Of a DNA stretch of 36,359 nt, positions 1 through 9,043 are shown one piece after another. The notes below the pieces were generated by a model. That model worked only from the letters and a program-made list of their open reading frames with translations, did not search any database and was not told where the DNA came from. Source of the stretch: Sulfurimonadaceae bacterium (GTDB taxonomy: Bacteria > Campylobacterota > Campylobacteria > Campylobacterales > Sulfurimonadaceae); the NCBI GenBank assembly GCA_028683835.1, contig JAQUHB010000025.1:1-36359 (forward strand), written 5' to 3'. The first letter of the stretch is position 1, and each line of letters opens with the position of its first letter. A program made the translations under genes and the position numbers.

Positions 1-20
1 ACGTAGGTCGCCGCCTAGTT
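1..20 (+). rRNA. rrf: 5S rRNA, 3' end only (partial)
   Basis: The first bases read ACGTAGGTCGCCGCCTAG, which matches the usual 3' end of bacterial 5S rRNA (GTAGGTCGCCGCC...). A 5-bp hairpin follows at once and then AT-rich DNA. The rest of the gene and any 23S/16S genes would lie to the left of the window. Only about 20 bases are visible, so the call rests on a short motif and the exact 3' end is uncertain. Confidence 0.6.
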
Positions 21-24
21 CATC

Positions 25-46
25 GGATTTTTTCTAATCCTTCTTA
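25..46 (+). terminator. Probable terminator after 5S rRNA
   Basis: GGATT (25-29) pairs with AATCC (36-40) around a T-rich loop, followed by TTCTTATT. It sits directly after the presumed 5S end, where an rRNA operon terminator is expected. The stem is short (5 bp) and the T-tract imperfect. Confidence 0.4.
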
Positions 47-217
47 TTGATCTTATCTTACTTATTATCGTTACTTAATGAATCAACTCTTTTTTGTGAA
101 TTCTTTGTACTCTTTTTTGGTTTATATGTCATTTTGTATCTCTATATTTATTTATAATTTTTTTTCTATTTTATTTAAGATTGTAGCAAAGTAACTATCT
201 TTTATGTAGCTATACAT

Positions 218-249
218 AAGTTTTAAAAATATCTATATTTTTAAAACTT
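218..249. repeat. AT-rich perfect inverted repeat, 14-bp arms
   Basis: AAGTTTTAAAAATA (218-231) and TATTTTTAAAACTT (236-249) are exact reverse complements with a 4-nt TCTA loop. It lies in the 330-bp gene-free stretch between the 5S end and the flavoprotein gene. It could be a bidirectional terminator or a cruciform/regulatory site. I see no gene in 21-351; positions 301-351 hold a weak TAGAAT-like -10 and a GGGAG ribosome-binding site for the next gene. Confidence 0.55.
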
Positions 250-351
250 TAGATTTTAATTTAAAATTAATGTTAATGGTTATACTATTTTATGAAGTTA
301 TAAATATTTGAAAAAGTTATAGAATAAAAAACACTAATCGGGAGTATATAT

Positions 352-1716
352 ATGAATCGACGAGACTTACTTAAATATAGTGCATTAGGTGTAGCTGCAA
401 CTACAATAAATGTATATGCAAAATCTTCAGAGTCCAGATCAGCGGATACTAAAGGTTTAAAACCAAAGGTGGGTGTCGGTTCAGATGCTCCTATCCCAAA
501 AGCAAAAGGTCCAAGGGTAGTTGTTGTAGGTGGTGGATGGTCAGGTCTATCTGTTGCTAAATATACTAAGAAGTTCTCTCCAAATGCAGATGTCGTTTTA
601 GTTGAACGTAGATCTGAATTTATTTCATGTCCTATGAGTAATCTTTATCTCATAGGCGAGCTTGATTTAGAGTTTCTTACTCATGATTACTTGCAAGCTG
701 CTCGTGAAAACAAATATACTTTTTTTAATGCAACTGCAGTGGGTGTCGATAAAGCAAAGAAAATTCTTAAAACAAGTAACGGTGACATCAAATATGATTA
801 CTTGGTACTTTCTCCTGGAATTGACTACGATTACAGCCCATGGAATGTGGATATTGTTACAGAGCAAAGACTTCGTACAGAATATCCAGCAGCATTTATC
901 CCAGGAAGCGAGCATATCACTTTAAAAAATAAAATCCAAAACTTTAAGGGTGGGAATTTTATATTGACTGTACCGGGAGGCAACTACAGATGTCTTCCAG
1001 CACCTTATGAAAGAGCTTGTCTTATTGCAGATTATTTTAAGAAAAATAAGATCCCAGGAAAAGTGCTCTTGCTTGATGAAAATGCGGAGATTACTATTAA
1101 AAAAGAGGGGTTTCAATCAGCATTCGATGAGTTATATAAAGATTACTTAGTTTATGTTCCAGCTGCAAAAATCATGAAAGTTGATTTAGATAAAAAGGTT
1201 GTTATCGCCAGTGAAATGGAAGATGAATATAAATTCGAAGATGCTGCATTTTATCCACATGTTCGTGGTGGTAAACTAATTGAAGTGTGTGGTGTAGCAA
1301 AAGATACTGCATTTAATAAAATGGAGGGCAATATCGATCCATTTACATATGAAGTGCTCGGTGCAGAAAATAAAAACATTTTTGTATCTGGTGATGCTCG
1401 CCCTATGGGTTACTCAAAATCTGGTAATACTTCAAATACTGAAGGACACTATTTAGGTCAGCTCATCGCACAGAGAATCGCTGATGGTAAAGATATAGCT
1501 TGGAAATCCCCACTTACAGTGTGTTATTCATCAGTCACTACAAAACCAGATCGTGCAATTTCAATACGAGCTGAATATAAATTTGAAGGTAAAACTCTCG
1601 CAGGATTTACCAACGTAGAACTCTCTGAAAAGTGGGAAGGTGATGAAGGTATAAGCAACGGTAAAGCTCTGAAAGTTTGGGCTATAGGTCGGTATAAAGA
1701 TATGTTCAATATGTGA
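352..1716 (+). CDS. FCSD/FccB-like FAD-dependent flavoprotein, Tat-exported
   Basis: 454 aa. The N-terminus (MNRRDLLKYS, then a hydrophobic Ala-rich stretch) is a twin-arginine signal, so the protein is probably periplasmic. A Rossmann FAD-binding motif VVGGGWSG lies at 58-65, a second nucleotide-binding region around 205-245, and the FAD-contacting SGDARPMGYSKSG at about 346-358. The C-terminus (VCYSSV...) resembles the flavocytochrome c sulfide dehydrogenase flavin domain. That family oxidises sulfide to sulfur or polysulfide and passes electrons to a c-type cytochrome. No fccA cytochrome lies next to it, so its electron acceptor is unknown. Cys214 sits where the first redox cysteine of FCSD is expected (YRCLPAPYE), but the second cysteine appears to be missing. 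The true substrate is therefore uncertain; other sulfur compounds are possible. Start chosen for the upstream CGGGAG and the Tat motif. Confidence 0.8.
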   Translation: MNRRDLLKYSALGVAATTINVYAKSSESRSADTKGLKPKVGVGSDAPIPKAKGPRVVVVGGGWSGLSVAKYTKKFSPNADVVLVERRSEFISCPMSNLYLIGELDLEFLTHDYLQAARENKYTFFNATAVGVDKAKKILKTSNGDIKYDYLVLSPGIDYDYSPWNVDIVTEQRLRTEYPAAFIPGSEHITLKNKIQNFKGGNFILTVPGGNYRCLPAPYERACLIADYFKKNKIPGKVLLLDENAEITIKKEGFQSAFDELYKDYLVYVPAAKIMKVDLDKKVVIASEMEDEYKFEDAAFYPHVRGGKLIEVCGVAKDTAFNKMEGNIDPFTYEVLGAENKNIFVSGDARPMGYSKSGNTSNTEGHYLGQLIAQRIADGKDIAWKSPLTVCYSSVTTKPDRAISIRAEYKFEGKTLAGFTNVELSEKWEGDEGISNGKALKVWAIGRYKDMFNM

Positions 1717-1739
1717 TCTATTTTTATAACTAACCAGAA

Positions 1740-1773
1740 TCCCACTAAAATCTCTTACGAAAGATGTGTGGGA
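1740..1773. terminator. Weak stem-loop downstream of the flavoprotein gene
   Basis: TCCCAC (1740-1745) pairs with GTGGGA (1768-1773), with a nested ATCT/AGAT pair inside. There is no following T-run, so it is at best a weak or factor-assisted terminator. The remainder of the 361-bp gap 1717-2077 has no convincing gene: one untagged reading frame to a TAG at 2013-2015 has no start or ribosome-binding site. The suf ribosome-binding site AAGGAG is just before 2078. Confidence 0.3.
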
Positions 1774-2077
1774 ATGCTTATTGACGGGTTTAATAAAACT
1801 TCTCTTTCAAAGTATCGATTAATTCACTTTAAATTTGTAATACAATTTCAAGAATTACTCAAGGTCGATATAGAATCTTGAATATTACCGAAGTTGCAGA
1901 TACTCAGTTTCAATCTCCCTTTATTCCCTCCGAGATCCTTGTGATTAAACTGTTATTTTTATCTGCAATATTTACTTCTCTTATGTTTACATTAAAAATA
2001 AATCATACTAAATAGATAATAAGGTATTTAAATACTCTTTGATATATATTTTAAAAAATCAATTATAAGGAGTTATT

Positions 2078-3511
2078 ATGGCTACCGAGAAAGTTGATAA
2101 AATAGTTTCCCAAGAGTATCAGCTTGGGTTTAGTGTCGATGTTATTGCGGATACGCTTCCTCCGGGGTTGAGTGAGAGTGTTATTGCTATGATTTGTGCA
2201 AAAAAGAATGAGCCTCAGTGGATGTATGATTTGCGAGTAAAAGCTTTTCATAAATGGGAAACGATGAAAGAGCCTCATTGGGCTCATATCCATTATCCCC
2301 CTATTGATTATCAGGCGATCTCCTATTTTTCTGCTCCAAAAAAAGCCCCTAACTCCCTTGATGAAGTGGACGAGAATATTTTAGCCGCTTATGCAAAACT
2401 AGGTATTCCTCTTGAAGAGCAAAAAATGCTTCAGGGTATTGCCGTGGATGCTGTTTTTGATTCTGTTTCTGTAAAGACCACCTATTCTGAGACACTCAAA
2501 GAAAAAGGGATCATCTTTTGTTCCATATCAGAAGCGATCAGCGATTATCCCGAAATGATTCAAGAGTATCTCTTTAGTGTTGTTCCCTCTACCGACAACT
2601 ATTTCGCAGCGCTCAATGCCGCTGTATTTACGGACGGTACCTTTGTTTATATACCAAAGGGCGTGAGATGTCCTATGGAACTCTCCACTTATTTTCGTAT
2701 CAATGCCAAAAACACAGGACAATTTGAGCGGACGCTTATCATCGCTGATGAGGGAAGTTACGTCTCATATAATGAAGGATGTTCAGCGCCCCAGCGTGAT
2801 GAAAATCAGCTTCATGCCGCTGTGGTAGAGCTCATCATAAAAAAAGATGCACAGATCAAATACTCTACCATTCAAAACTGGTATCCTGGTGATGAAAACG
2901 GTAAAGGGGGTATTTACAATTTTGTAACCAAAAGAGCGCTTTGCGATGGAGAAAATTCAAAAGTCTCATGGACGCAGGTTGAAACCGGTTCGGCTATTAC
3001 TTGGAAATATCCAAGCTGTATATTAAAAGGCGATAATTCTGTCGGAGAGTTTTATTCCGTGGCAATCACATCTAAGCATCAGCAGGCAGATACGGGCACT
3101 AAAATGATCCATATCGGTAAAAATACCCGTTCAACGATTATCTCAAAAGGGATCTCTGCCATGAGAGGAGAAAACAGTTATCGAGGACTGGTGAAAATTT
3201 TACCAAAAGCAGATAAAGCGCGTAATTTTAGTCAATGTGATTCTCTCTTAATAGGTTCAGATTGCGGAGCACATACTTTTCCCTATCTGGAATCACAGAA
3301 CCCCTCAGCGCAAATAGAGCATGAAGCGACTACATCCAAGATCAATGATGAACAGCTCTTTTATCTGCGTCAACGCGGTATCAGTGAAGAAAACGCTGTT
3401 TCGATGATTGTTCATGGATTTTGCAAAGAGGTATTTGCACAACTCCCTATGGAGTTTGCAGTTGAAGCAAAAGAGCTTTTAAATTTAACGCTCGAAGGAA
3501 GTGTAGGATGA
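2078..3511 (+). CDS. sufB: Fe-S cluster assembly scaffold protein SufB
   Basis: 477 aa, full length for SufB. SufB is the scaffold subunit of the cytosolic SufBC2D complex on which Fe-S clusters are built. The C-terminal core holds the conserved [12 protein letters not shown] segment (cluster/persulfide-accepting cysteine in SufB) and the downstream [10 protein letters not shown] motif with its Glu. The N-terminal region has the usual [15 protein letters not shown]-like segment. A strong AAGGAG precedes the ATG. The gene opens a tight operon: it overlaps sufC by 4 bp (ATGA-type), and sufD, sufE and a MIP18-family gene follow. Unlike many suf operons there is no sufS and no Rrf2 regulator beside it. 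Function confident. Confidence 0.95.
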   Translation: MATEKVDKIVSQEYQLGFSVDVIADTLPPGLSESVIAMICAKKNEPQWMYDLRVKAFHKWETMKEPHWAHIHYPPIDYQAISYFSAPKKAPNSLDEVDENILAAYAKLGIPLEEQKMLQGIAVDAVFDSVSVKTTYSETLKEKGIIFCSISEAISDYPEMIQEYLFSVVPSTDNYFAALNAAVFTDGTFVYIPKGVRCPMELSTYFRINAKNTGQFERTLIIADEGSYVSYNEGCSAPQRDENQLHAAVVELIIKKDAQIKYSTIQNWYPGDENGKGGIYNFVTKRALCDGENSKVSWTQVETGSAITWKYPSCILKGDNSVGEFYSVAITSKHQQADTGTKMIHIGKNTRSTIISKGISAMRGENSYRGLVKILPKADKARNFSQCDSLLIGSDCGAHTFPYLESQNPSAQIEHEATTSKINDEQLFYLRQRGISEENAVSMIVHGFCKEVFAQLPMEFAVEAKELLNLTLEGSVG

Positions 3512-4254
3512 TGCAGATTAAAAACATACATGCAAAAATTGGTGATAACGATATTTTAAAGGGAGTGAACCTCACTCTTGAAGCCGGTAAAGTCCATGTA
3601 ATCATGGGTCCAAACGGTGCAGGAAAATCTACTCTCACAAAAGCAATCGTCGGTCATTATGATGTTAAAGTGACTGAGGGTGAAGTCATCTATAAAGGGA
3701 AAGATATTTTAAAGATGCCTCCTGAAGAGAGAGCGCTTGAAGGGATTTTTCTCAGTTTCCAAAATCCCGTGGAAGTGGCCGGGGTAAACAATGCCTACTT
3801 TTTGCGTACAGCACTCAATGCCAAAGAGAAATATCATAACCAAAAAGAGACAAATGCGGCAGAGTTTTTAAAACTCATGAAAGTACATGTAGAGCAACTT
3901 GGCATGAATACAGATATGATCGCACGTGGGCTCAATGATGGTTTTTCAGGCGGTGAAAAAAAGCGTAATGAAATCTTACAGATGGAGATATTGCAACCCG
4001 ATGTCATTATACTCGATGAGATCGATTCAGGACTAGACATAGATGCTCTAAAAGCAGTTTCAGAGGGGATAAACAGAATGAAAGATGGCAAAAAAACTTT
4101 TTTGGTCATCACACACTATAGACGAATCTTAGATTATATCCATCCTGATTATATCCATGTGTTGCAAGATGGAAAAATAGTCAAAACAGGTGGACCTGAG
4201 CTTGTAGATATACTGGAATCTCAAGGATATCATGCACTTCAAAAGGATACATAA
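3508..4254 (+). CDS. sufC: Fe-S cluster assembly ATPase SufC
   Basis: 248 aa, typical SufC length. ABC-type ATPase that drives the conformational changes of SufBC2D. Walker [10 protein letters not shown] lies at 34-42, the ABC signature FSGGEKKR at 146-153, Walker [11 protein letters not shown] at about 166-175, and the switch His in VITHY at about 206. The family-specific [13 protein letters not shown] segment (Q-loop region) is present around 81-93. It overlaps sufB by 4 bp and shares one base with sufD (TAATG), so translation is probably coupled. Confidence 0.96.
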   Translation: MMQIKNIHAKIGDNDILKGVNLTLEAGKVHVIMGPNGAGKSTLTKAIVGHYDVKVTEGEVIYKGKDILKMPPEERALEGIFLSFQNPVEVAGVNNAYFLRTALNAKEKYHNQKETNAAEFLKLMKVHVEQLGMNTDMIARGLNDGFSGGEKKRNEILQMEILQPDVIILDEIDSGLDIDALKAVSEGINRMKDGKKTFLVITHYRRILDYIHPDYIHVLQDGKIVKTGGPELVDILESQGYHALQKDT

Positions 4255-5393
4255 TGCAACCTATAACTTTGGAAATTGCAAATGAAGAGCATCCTTTATA
4301 TGAAAGAGTAAAGGCACTTGGAATCCCTGCAAATAAAACGGAACACTATCGTCATTTTGCTATCAAACCACTGCTCTCAAAAGAGTACGACATCACAATA
4401 CCCACTGTCGGCACGCCGATTCAAGGTACTAAACTCATTATTGAAAATGGAGTTGTAAAAGAGTATCCAAACGGTGTGACTCTTAGTTTTATTGATGATT
4501 TTCAAGCAGATAGTACACATTATGATGCTTTGTATTTTATGTCTCATGTTCTTTGTCAAAATGTGATAAACATACAAACCAAAAATGACATAACTTTTGA
4601 GATAGAGCATCATTTCAGTGATAAAAACAGATTCATCCCTTATCGTATTGCGATACAGATAGAAGCAAATACTCAAGTAGAAGTGTTCGAAAGTTTCCAT
4701 ACAAAAGGAAGTCAGGAGAGTTTACTCCTTTATGGCGTGGATGTATATATTGCTTCAGAGAGTAGATTAAACTGGATTCGTAATCAAAACAGATACTTGG
4801 ATGAAGCGGCAATTGTCGGCTCACATCATTATCACGCGGCAGAACAAAGTTCCCTTGATCTTCATACTTTTGACCTTGGCAGCGGTAATGCCTTGCATAT
4901 TTATAAAATAGATTTAGACAGTTATGCATCTACAAATGCATCTCATCTGCTTTTAGCGACACAAGAGGCTCACAGCGGTAATGTTGTCTATATAAACCAT
5001 AATCAGCCTCATTCTAAGAGTATTCAAGAATCCCGCACAATTTTAAAAGATGGAGCAACCGGTATATTTGATGGCAAGATTCTAATCAATCATGATGCTA
5101 AATATTCCAAGGCAAAACAAAATTCTAAAGCAATACTTTTAAGTAAAAACGCTCACATGTACACAAAACCGCAACTAGAGATCTATACCGATGAACTCGA
5201 AGCCTCACATGGATCAAGCATAGGGGAATTGGATGAAGAGGTACTTTTTTATATCTGCTCACGCGGGATTGAACTTGAAGAAGCAAAAAAAATGCTGGTA
5301 CTTGCTTTTGCCAGTATTTTAATTGATACTCTTGATAATGCTAAATATGAAGAGATAATCCGTATGGATTTTGAACTAGCAATAAAGGATTGA
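4254..5393 (+). CDS. sufD: Fe-S cluster assembly protein SufD
   Basis: 379 aa. A SufB paralogue that pairs with SufB and SufC in the scaffold complex and is linked to iron entry. The C-terminal beta-helix core is recognisable from DGATGIFDGKILI, AKQNSKAILLSKNAHMYTKPQLEIYTDE (given here in parts) and the LEASHGSSIG segment with the conserved His-Gly. The N-terminus is divergent, as is usual in SufD. The start codon overlaps the sufC stop (TAATG). Position between sufC and sufE confirms the call. Confidence 0.92.
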   Translation: MQPITLEIANEEHPLYERVKALGIPANKTEHYRHFAIKPLLSKEYDITIPTVGTPIQGTKLIIENGVVKEYPNGVTLSFIDDFQADSTHYDALYFMSHVLCQNVINIQTKNDITFEIEHHFSDKNRFIPYRIAIQIEANTQVEVFESFHTKGSQESLLLYGVDVYIASESRLNWIRNQNRYLDEAAIVGSHHYHAAEQSSLDLHTFDLGSGNALHIYKIDLDSYASTNASHLLLATQEAHSGNVVYINHNQPHSKSIQESRTILKDGATGIFDGKILINHDAKYSKAKQNSKAILLSKNAHMYTKPQLEIYTDELEASHGSSIGELDEEVLFYICSRGIELEEAKKMLVLAFASILIDTLDNAKYEEIIRMDFELAIKD

Positions 5394-5395
5394 CG

Positions 5396-5824
5396 ATGAC
5401 AATGCAAGAACAGGTTGAACAGTATAAAAATGATTTGAATCTTTTCTCAGATAAAGATTCAAAGATGGAGTATATTCTTGATTATGGCAAAGAAGCCGAC
5501 GAGCTAGATGCTATAGATAAAACTGATGAGAACATCATAAAGGGGTGTTCTTCTCTTGCATGGGTTCAAAAAGCCTACAAAGATTCAAAGATACTTTTGA
5601 GAGCCGAAGGTGATTCTATCATCGCTAAGGGGATGTTAGTTATGTTGTTAAAGATTTTCAACAATCGCACTCCCGATGAGGTTCTCTCTTTTGATCCAAA
5701 AAAACTCATGGATATGGGTGTGATGGAGTTGCTTAGTCCTGTTAGACAGCAAGGTTTAGAAGCTTTTTTAAATGTGATCTATACTTATGCAAAACAATGC
5801 AAGGATGGAGATAATGAAGTTTAA
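5396..5824 (+). CDS. sufE: SufE-family sulfur-acceptor protein
   Basis: 142 aa from this start. SufE takes the persulfide sulfur from a cysteine desulfurase and hands it to SufB. The active cysteine is visible as Cys51 in IKGCSSLAWV, the same position as in E. coli SufE, and the C-terminal LSPVRQQGLEAFL helix is typical. I prefer ATG at 5396 over the in-frame TTG at 5390: the AAAGGA at 5384-5389 sits 6 nt before 5396 but directly abuts 5390. The partner desulfurase (SufS) is not in this operon; the nearest candidate is the convergent class-V aminotransferase at 6159-7469. Confidence 0.9.
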   Translation: MTMQEQVEQYKNDLNLFSDKDSKMEYILDYGKEADELDAIDKTDENIIKGCSSLAWVQKAYKDSKILLRAEGDSIIAKGMLVMLLKIFNNRTPDEVLSFDPKKLMDMGVMELLSPVRQQGLEAFLNVIYTYAKQCKDGDNEV

Positions 5825-6140
5825 CGCGCTAAAAGAAAAAATCATAGAAAAAATCAGAGATATTTATGACCCTGAAATCCCTATGAATCTATATGATTTG
5901 GGGCTCATTTATGGCATTGACTGTGCAAGATCAACCGGAGGGACAACATGCGTAGTGACGATGACACTTACTTCTGCAGGATGTCCCGTAAGTGAACACC
6001 TTGTAAATCAGGTTCGCAATGTAAGTTCCTTTATTGAAGATGAGCCAAATCTTGAGATTCAAGTGAATCTGGTTTTTGACCCGCCTTGGTCAAGAGACAA
6101 GATGAGTGATGAAGCTAAGTTATCGATGGGAATGTTATAG
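5814..6140 (+). CDS. MIP18/DUF59-family Fe-S assembly protein (SufT-like)
   Basis: 108 aa. The family hallmark DPEIPMNLYDLGLIYG is at 19-34, and the conserved cysteine in the TSAGCPVS segment is at position 57. DUF59 proteins act in Fe-S cluster maturation or carriage, and in suf operons the family is often called SufT. ATG 5814 is chosen because GATGGAG at 5804-5810 is correctly spaced. A longer frame from 5787 would place its N-terminus inside sufE without a ribosome-binding site. It overlaps the end of sufE by 11 bp and is the last suf gene. Only 18 bp separate it from the convergent aminotransferase gene. Confidence 0.88.
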   Translation: MKFNALKEKIIEKIRDIYDPEIPMNLYDLGLIYGIDCARSTGGTTCVVTMTLTSAGCPVSEHLVNQVRNVSSFIEDEPNLEIQVNLVFDPPWSRDKMSDEAKLSMGML

Positions 6141-6158
6141 GTAAAATAGCCTTCTCTT

Positions 6159-7469
6159 CTATACTTTATCAGCATACTCTTTGAGTGAGGATAAAAGATA
6201 ATCAATACTCTCAATATTTTGTGAATAGTGAATGCTTATACGAAGCCAGCCTGGACGAGATTGCAAGTCACTATTGTCACTCATACCCAAAAGGTCATGA
6301 CCGTAAGGACCTGCGCATGAACAGCCTGCGCGTGTTTGCAAAGCATATCTCTTGGAGAGATTTTCACAAATTTCATAGGGATCGATACCCTCTATATTTA
6401 AGGAGATATTTCCAATATTTTGCACATTGAAATTACCATAGATTTTACAATGTTTGATTTTTCTTAAACCCTCAAGAAGATGATCTAGCAAATATTTTTT
6501 TCGTTCTTTTATCCATGAAAGTCCTATTTCGTTACGCAACTGATAAGCAAGTGCTGCGCGGATAAGCTGTAACACTCCCGGTGTTCCAGCATCTTCACGT
6601 ACCTCTTTTTCGTCTATAAAGTTATGACTGCCTCTATCAACGTATTCTACCGTTCCTCCACCTGCAAATGTAGGTGCTAGAGTATTGTCGATAAGCTCTT
6701 TTTTTACAACGAGTATGCCGCATGAGCCCGGACCTCCGAGAAGTTTATGAGGAGAAAGAAACATCGCATCATAGAGTGAGCAAGGAACATTCATATATGC
6801 TGATGAAGCCGCAGCATCAAAACAGACAATCGCGTTATATTTGCGAAGTAGCTTGGAAATCTTTTCATAAGGTGTGATAATCCCTGTGACATTGGATGCT
6901 ATACAAAAAGTACCAATTATTTGAGTATGTTTAGAGTTGCGAAGAATTGATTCAAGATGTTTGAGATCAATCGTCCCTTTATTTGTGATTTTTACACGGA
7001 TACAATCACAGAGGGCTTCTCTATAGCTGATCTCGTTTGAATGATGTTCATAAGGTCCGGTGATGACAAGAGGACGGGATATGCCATCTTCTAGCAATTT
7101 AAAGCGTTTGCGTGTGGCCGGAGGGATATAAATCCCTAAAATCTCCTGTAAACGTTTTATCGCAGATGTTGCTCCATATCCGCAGGGCAAAATTGCAAAC
7201 CCGTCATTGATCTCAAGAGATTTTTTAAGCTGTGCGCGTGCTTCATTATAGTAAAAATCGGTCTGTGCTGCCATAGTAGCTTCTTTGGAATGGGTATTGG
7301 CATAGGTCAGCAATACCTCATGGAGCCTCGACTCTATTGTGCTAAATCCGAGTCCAGAAGCCGTGTAATCAAAATAATGGTTCTTATGCAGACCAATAGT
7401 GTTCTCCACGATCTCATCTAAAACTTTTTTTCTTTTTTCAAGAATAGGGCGAAAAATATCTTTATTCAT
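6159..7469 (-). CDS. Class-V PLP aminotransferase, cysteine desulfurase-like
   Basis: 436 aa. Fold-type I PLP enzyme of aminotransferase class V. The Schiff-base lysine is Lys242 in the SPHKLLGGPG motif and the PLP-binding Asp lies in CFDAAASS at about 217-223. A CSCAGPYGHDLLG segment at about 383-395 puts two cysteines (383, 385) where desulfurases carry the persulfide loop. It could be a cysteine desulfurase supplying sulfur to SufE/SufBCD, or a lyase of another sulfur amino acid; it is not a standard IscS or SufS. It is the last gene of the minus-strand cys operon, overlapping the sulfite reductase by 4 bp, and converges on the suf operon. Fold sure, substrate unproven. Confidence 0.8.
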   Translation of the reverse strand: MNKDIFRPILEKRKKVLDEIVENTIGLHKNHYFDYTASGLGFSTIESRLHEVLLTYANTHSKEATMAAQTDFYYNEARAQLKKSLEINDGFAILPCGYGATSAIKRLQEILGIYIPPATRKRFKLLEDGISRPLVITGPYEHHSNEISYREALCDCIRVKITNKGTIDLKHLESILRNSKHTQIIGTFCIASNVTGIITPYEKISKLLRKYNAIVCFDAAASSAYMNVPCSLYDAMFLSPHKLLGGPGSCGILVVKKELIDNTLAPTFAGGGTVEYVDRGSHNFIDEKEVREDAGTPGVLQLIRAALAYQLRNEIGLSWIKERKKYLLDHLLEGLRKIKHCKIYGNFNVQNIGNISLNIEGIDPYEICENLSKRYALQTRAGCSCAGPYGHDLLGMSDNSDLQSRPGWLRISIHYSQNIESIDYLLSSLKEYADKV

Positions 7470-9037
7470 TGCGAATTTCTTTTGTCTACAAAATCATAAA
7501 ATGAAGAGTATCCACTCTCATTATATTCGTTTATAAGGTTTTCGATAACCTCTAAGGTTTCCTCAGATGCAAATTTTATGCCCGTATTTTTAGCGAAACT
7601 ACTTTTATCTCCTTGAAGATACCCTCCTAGTATCAGCTCAAAACCAGAAACTGTTACATCATCCTTCTTTACTTTACACCCGATGAGACCAATATCCACA
7701 ATATGCGAATGAGCACATGAATTTGGACAGCCGTTAAGACTAAAAGAGATATTCTCTTCAAAGTCGGGAAACTTTCTCTCAAGATGTTTGATAAGTGAGT
7801 CTGTGAGATCTTTAGTCTCAGATACGGCAAACTTACAAAATTTCATTCCAGTACATGAAAGTGTTTTAGCTTTAAACGGTGAAGGATTTACCTCTATATC
7901 TATCTCTTTGAGTGCATTGGCAATGGCAATTACATTTTGCGTCGGTGCGTCGATAATAACAAAATTTTGTGTCGTCGTTGTTTTTATCTTTGTTGCACCA
8001 TATTCTTTGAGCACTTTATATATATTTTCGAGGCCATTTGCGCCTATTCCTCCACCATTAACAGCACAGCCAATATAACTTTTATCTGTTTCTAGACTTT
8101 TATGGATTCCAAAATGTTCTCTATATTTGTAATGTGTATACTCTTGAGAAAGCCTTGGTAAAAGTGTAAAATCTAGTTTTACATGTAAGGCTTCAAGAAA
8201 TTTTTCTACACCAAACTCTTCTACAATATGCCCTACTCTTGCCTTATGACGATTGTCTCTATTTCCGCTTTCGTTGTAAATTTCACTTACCGCTTTGACT
8301 ACATGTATAATTTGTTCTTTGGCAACATAACCGATATGTGTTGCTATACGCTTATTTGAGGCAAGTCCTCCACCCACATGAACGTCAAAAAGGAGTTCGT
8401 TGTTTTTGCCTTTAGTAGCACTAAAGCTCAGATCTTGAATCTCATGTGAAATACAGTGTTTATGACATCCGCTTATGCCCACTTTGTATTTTCTAGGAAG
8501 ATTTGAAAGTTCTCTGTTTCCATCAAAATAAGCATCTACCTCTTTTACAATCTCTCTTACATCGGCAATTTGTTTATGATCAATCCCATTTACAGGACAG
8601 GTGACTATATTTCTAGGAACATCACCCGCGGCAAAGACAGTACTGAGTCCAACCGACTTTAAGCGTGCAAAAATGGTAGGAAGATCCACAACCTTGATAA
8701 AATGCAACTGCACGTTTTGTCTTGTTGTAAAGTCTGCACTTCCTCTGGCATACTCTGCTGATATTTCAGCGAGTATTTTTATTTGCTCTAAATTGAGCTG
8801 TGCATTAGGAAGTTTTATTCTTAACATAAAATACAAAGTTGCATCATCTTCTGCTTGAAGATTTCTGTTTTGCGTATAAAGTCCATACCACTTAAATCTG
8901 TCAATGTCTTCAGGATCTACTGCTTCTCCTGTTTGTGCGTAACGGTGTATATCTTTTAAAACGTCAAGCCCATCTTTTTCTTTTTTGATTCTTTCGACTC
9001 TTTGTGCTTTTGTTTCTTTTTTCATCTTTTTTTCCAT
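7466..9037 (-). CDS. Siroheme/4Fe-4S sulfite (or nitrite) reductase, assimilatory
   Basis: 523 aa, one polypeptide of the ferredoxin-type sulfite/nitrite reductase family, cytosolic. The [4Fe-4S]-siroheme ligands are seen as Cys395 and Cys401 (CTGMKFC) and Cys437 and Cys441 (GCPNSC). The N-terminal ferrodoxin-like repeat contains TTRQNVQLHFI at about 104-114, and siroheme-contacting Arg/Lys motifs occur around 142-195. Adjacency to cysN, cysD and cysH argues for sulfite reduction to sulfide. Assimilatory nitrite reduction cannot be excluded by sequence alone. An internal Met at residue 5 (9025) is an equally plausible start, since the only SD-like GGA precedes it. Six nucleotides separate the gene from cysN. 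Confidence 0.88.
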   Translation of the reverse strand: MEKKMKKETKAQRVERIKKEKDGLDVLKDIHRYAQTGEAVDPEDIDRFKWYGLYTQNRNLQAEDDATLYFMLRIKLPNAQLNLEQIKILAEISAEYARGSADFTTRQNVQLHFIKVVDLPTIFARLKSVGLSTVFAAGDVPRNIVTCPVNGIDHKQIADVREIVKEVDAYFDGNRELSNLPRKYKVGISGCHKHCISHEIQDLSFSATKGKNNELLFDVHVGGGLASNKRIATHIGYVAKEQIIHVVKAVSEIYNESGNRDNRHKARVGHIVEEFGVEKFLEALHVKLDFTLLPRLSQEYTHYKYREHFGIHKSLETDKSYIGCAVNGGGIGANGLENIYKVLKEYGATKIKTTTTQNFVIIDAPTQNVIAIANALKEIDIEVNPSPFKAKTLSCTGMKFCKFAVSETKDLTDSLIKHLERKFPDFEENISFSLNGCPNSCAHSHIVDIGLIGCKVKKDDVTVSGFELILGGYLQGDKSSFAKNTGIKFASEETLEVIENLINEYNESGYSSFYDFVDKRNSQ

Positions 9038-9043
9038 AACTGT

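Noticed and set aside
1829-2015. Untagged reading frame containing ...NITEVADTQFQSPFIPSE...
   Set aside because: It looks slightly protein-like and could be a gene remnant, but has no start with a ribosome-binding site and matches no family I can name.
5390-5395. TTG 5390 as the sufE start
   Set aside because: The ribosome-binding site AAAGGA ends at 5389, leaving no spacing; ATG 5396 is correctly spaced.
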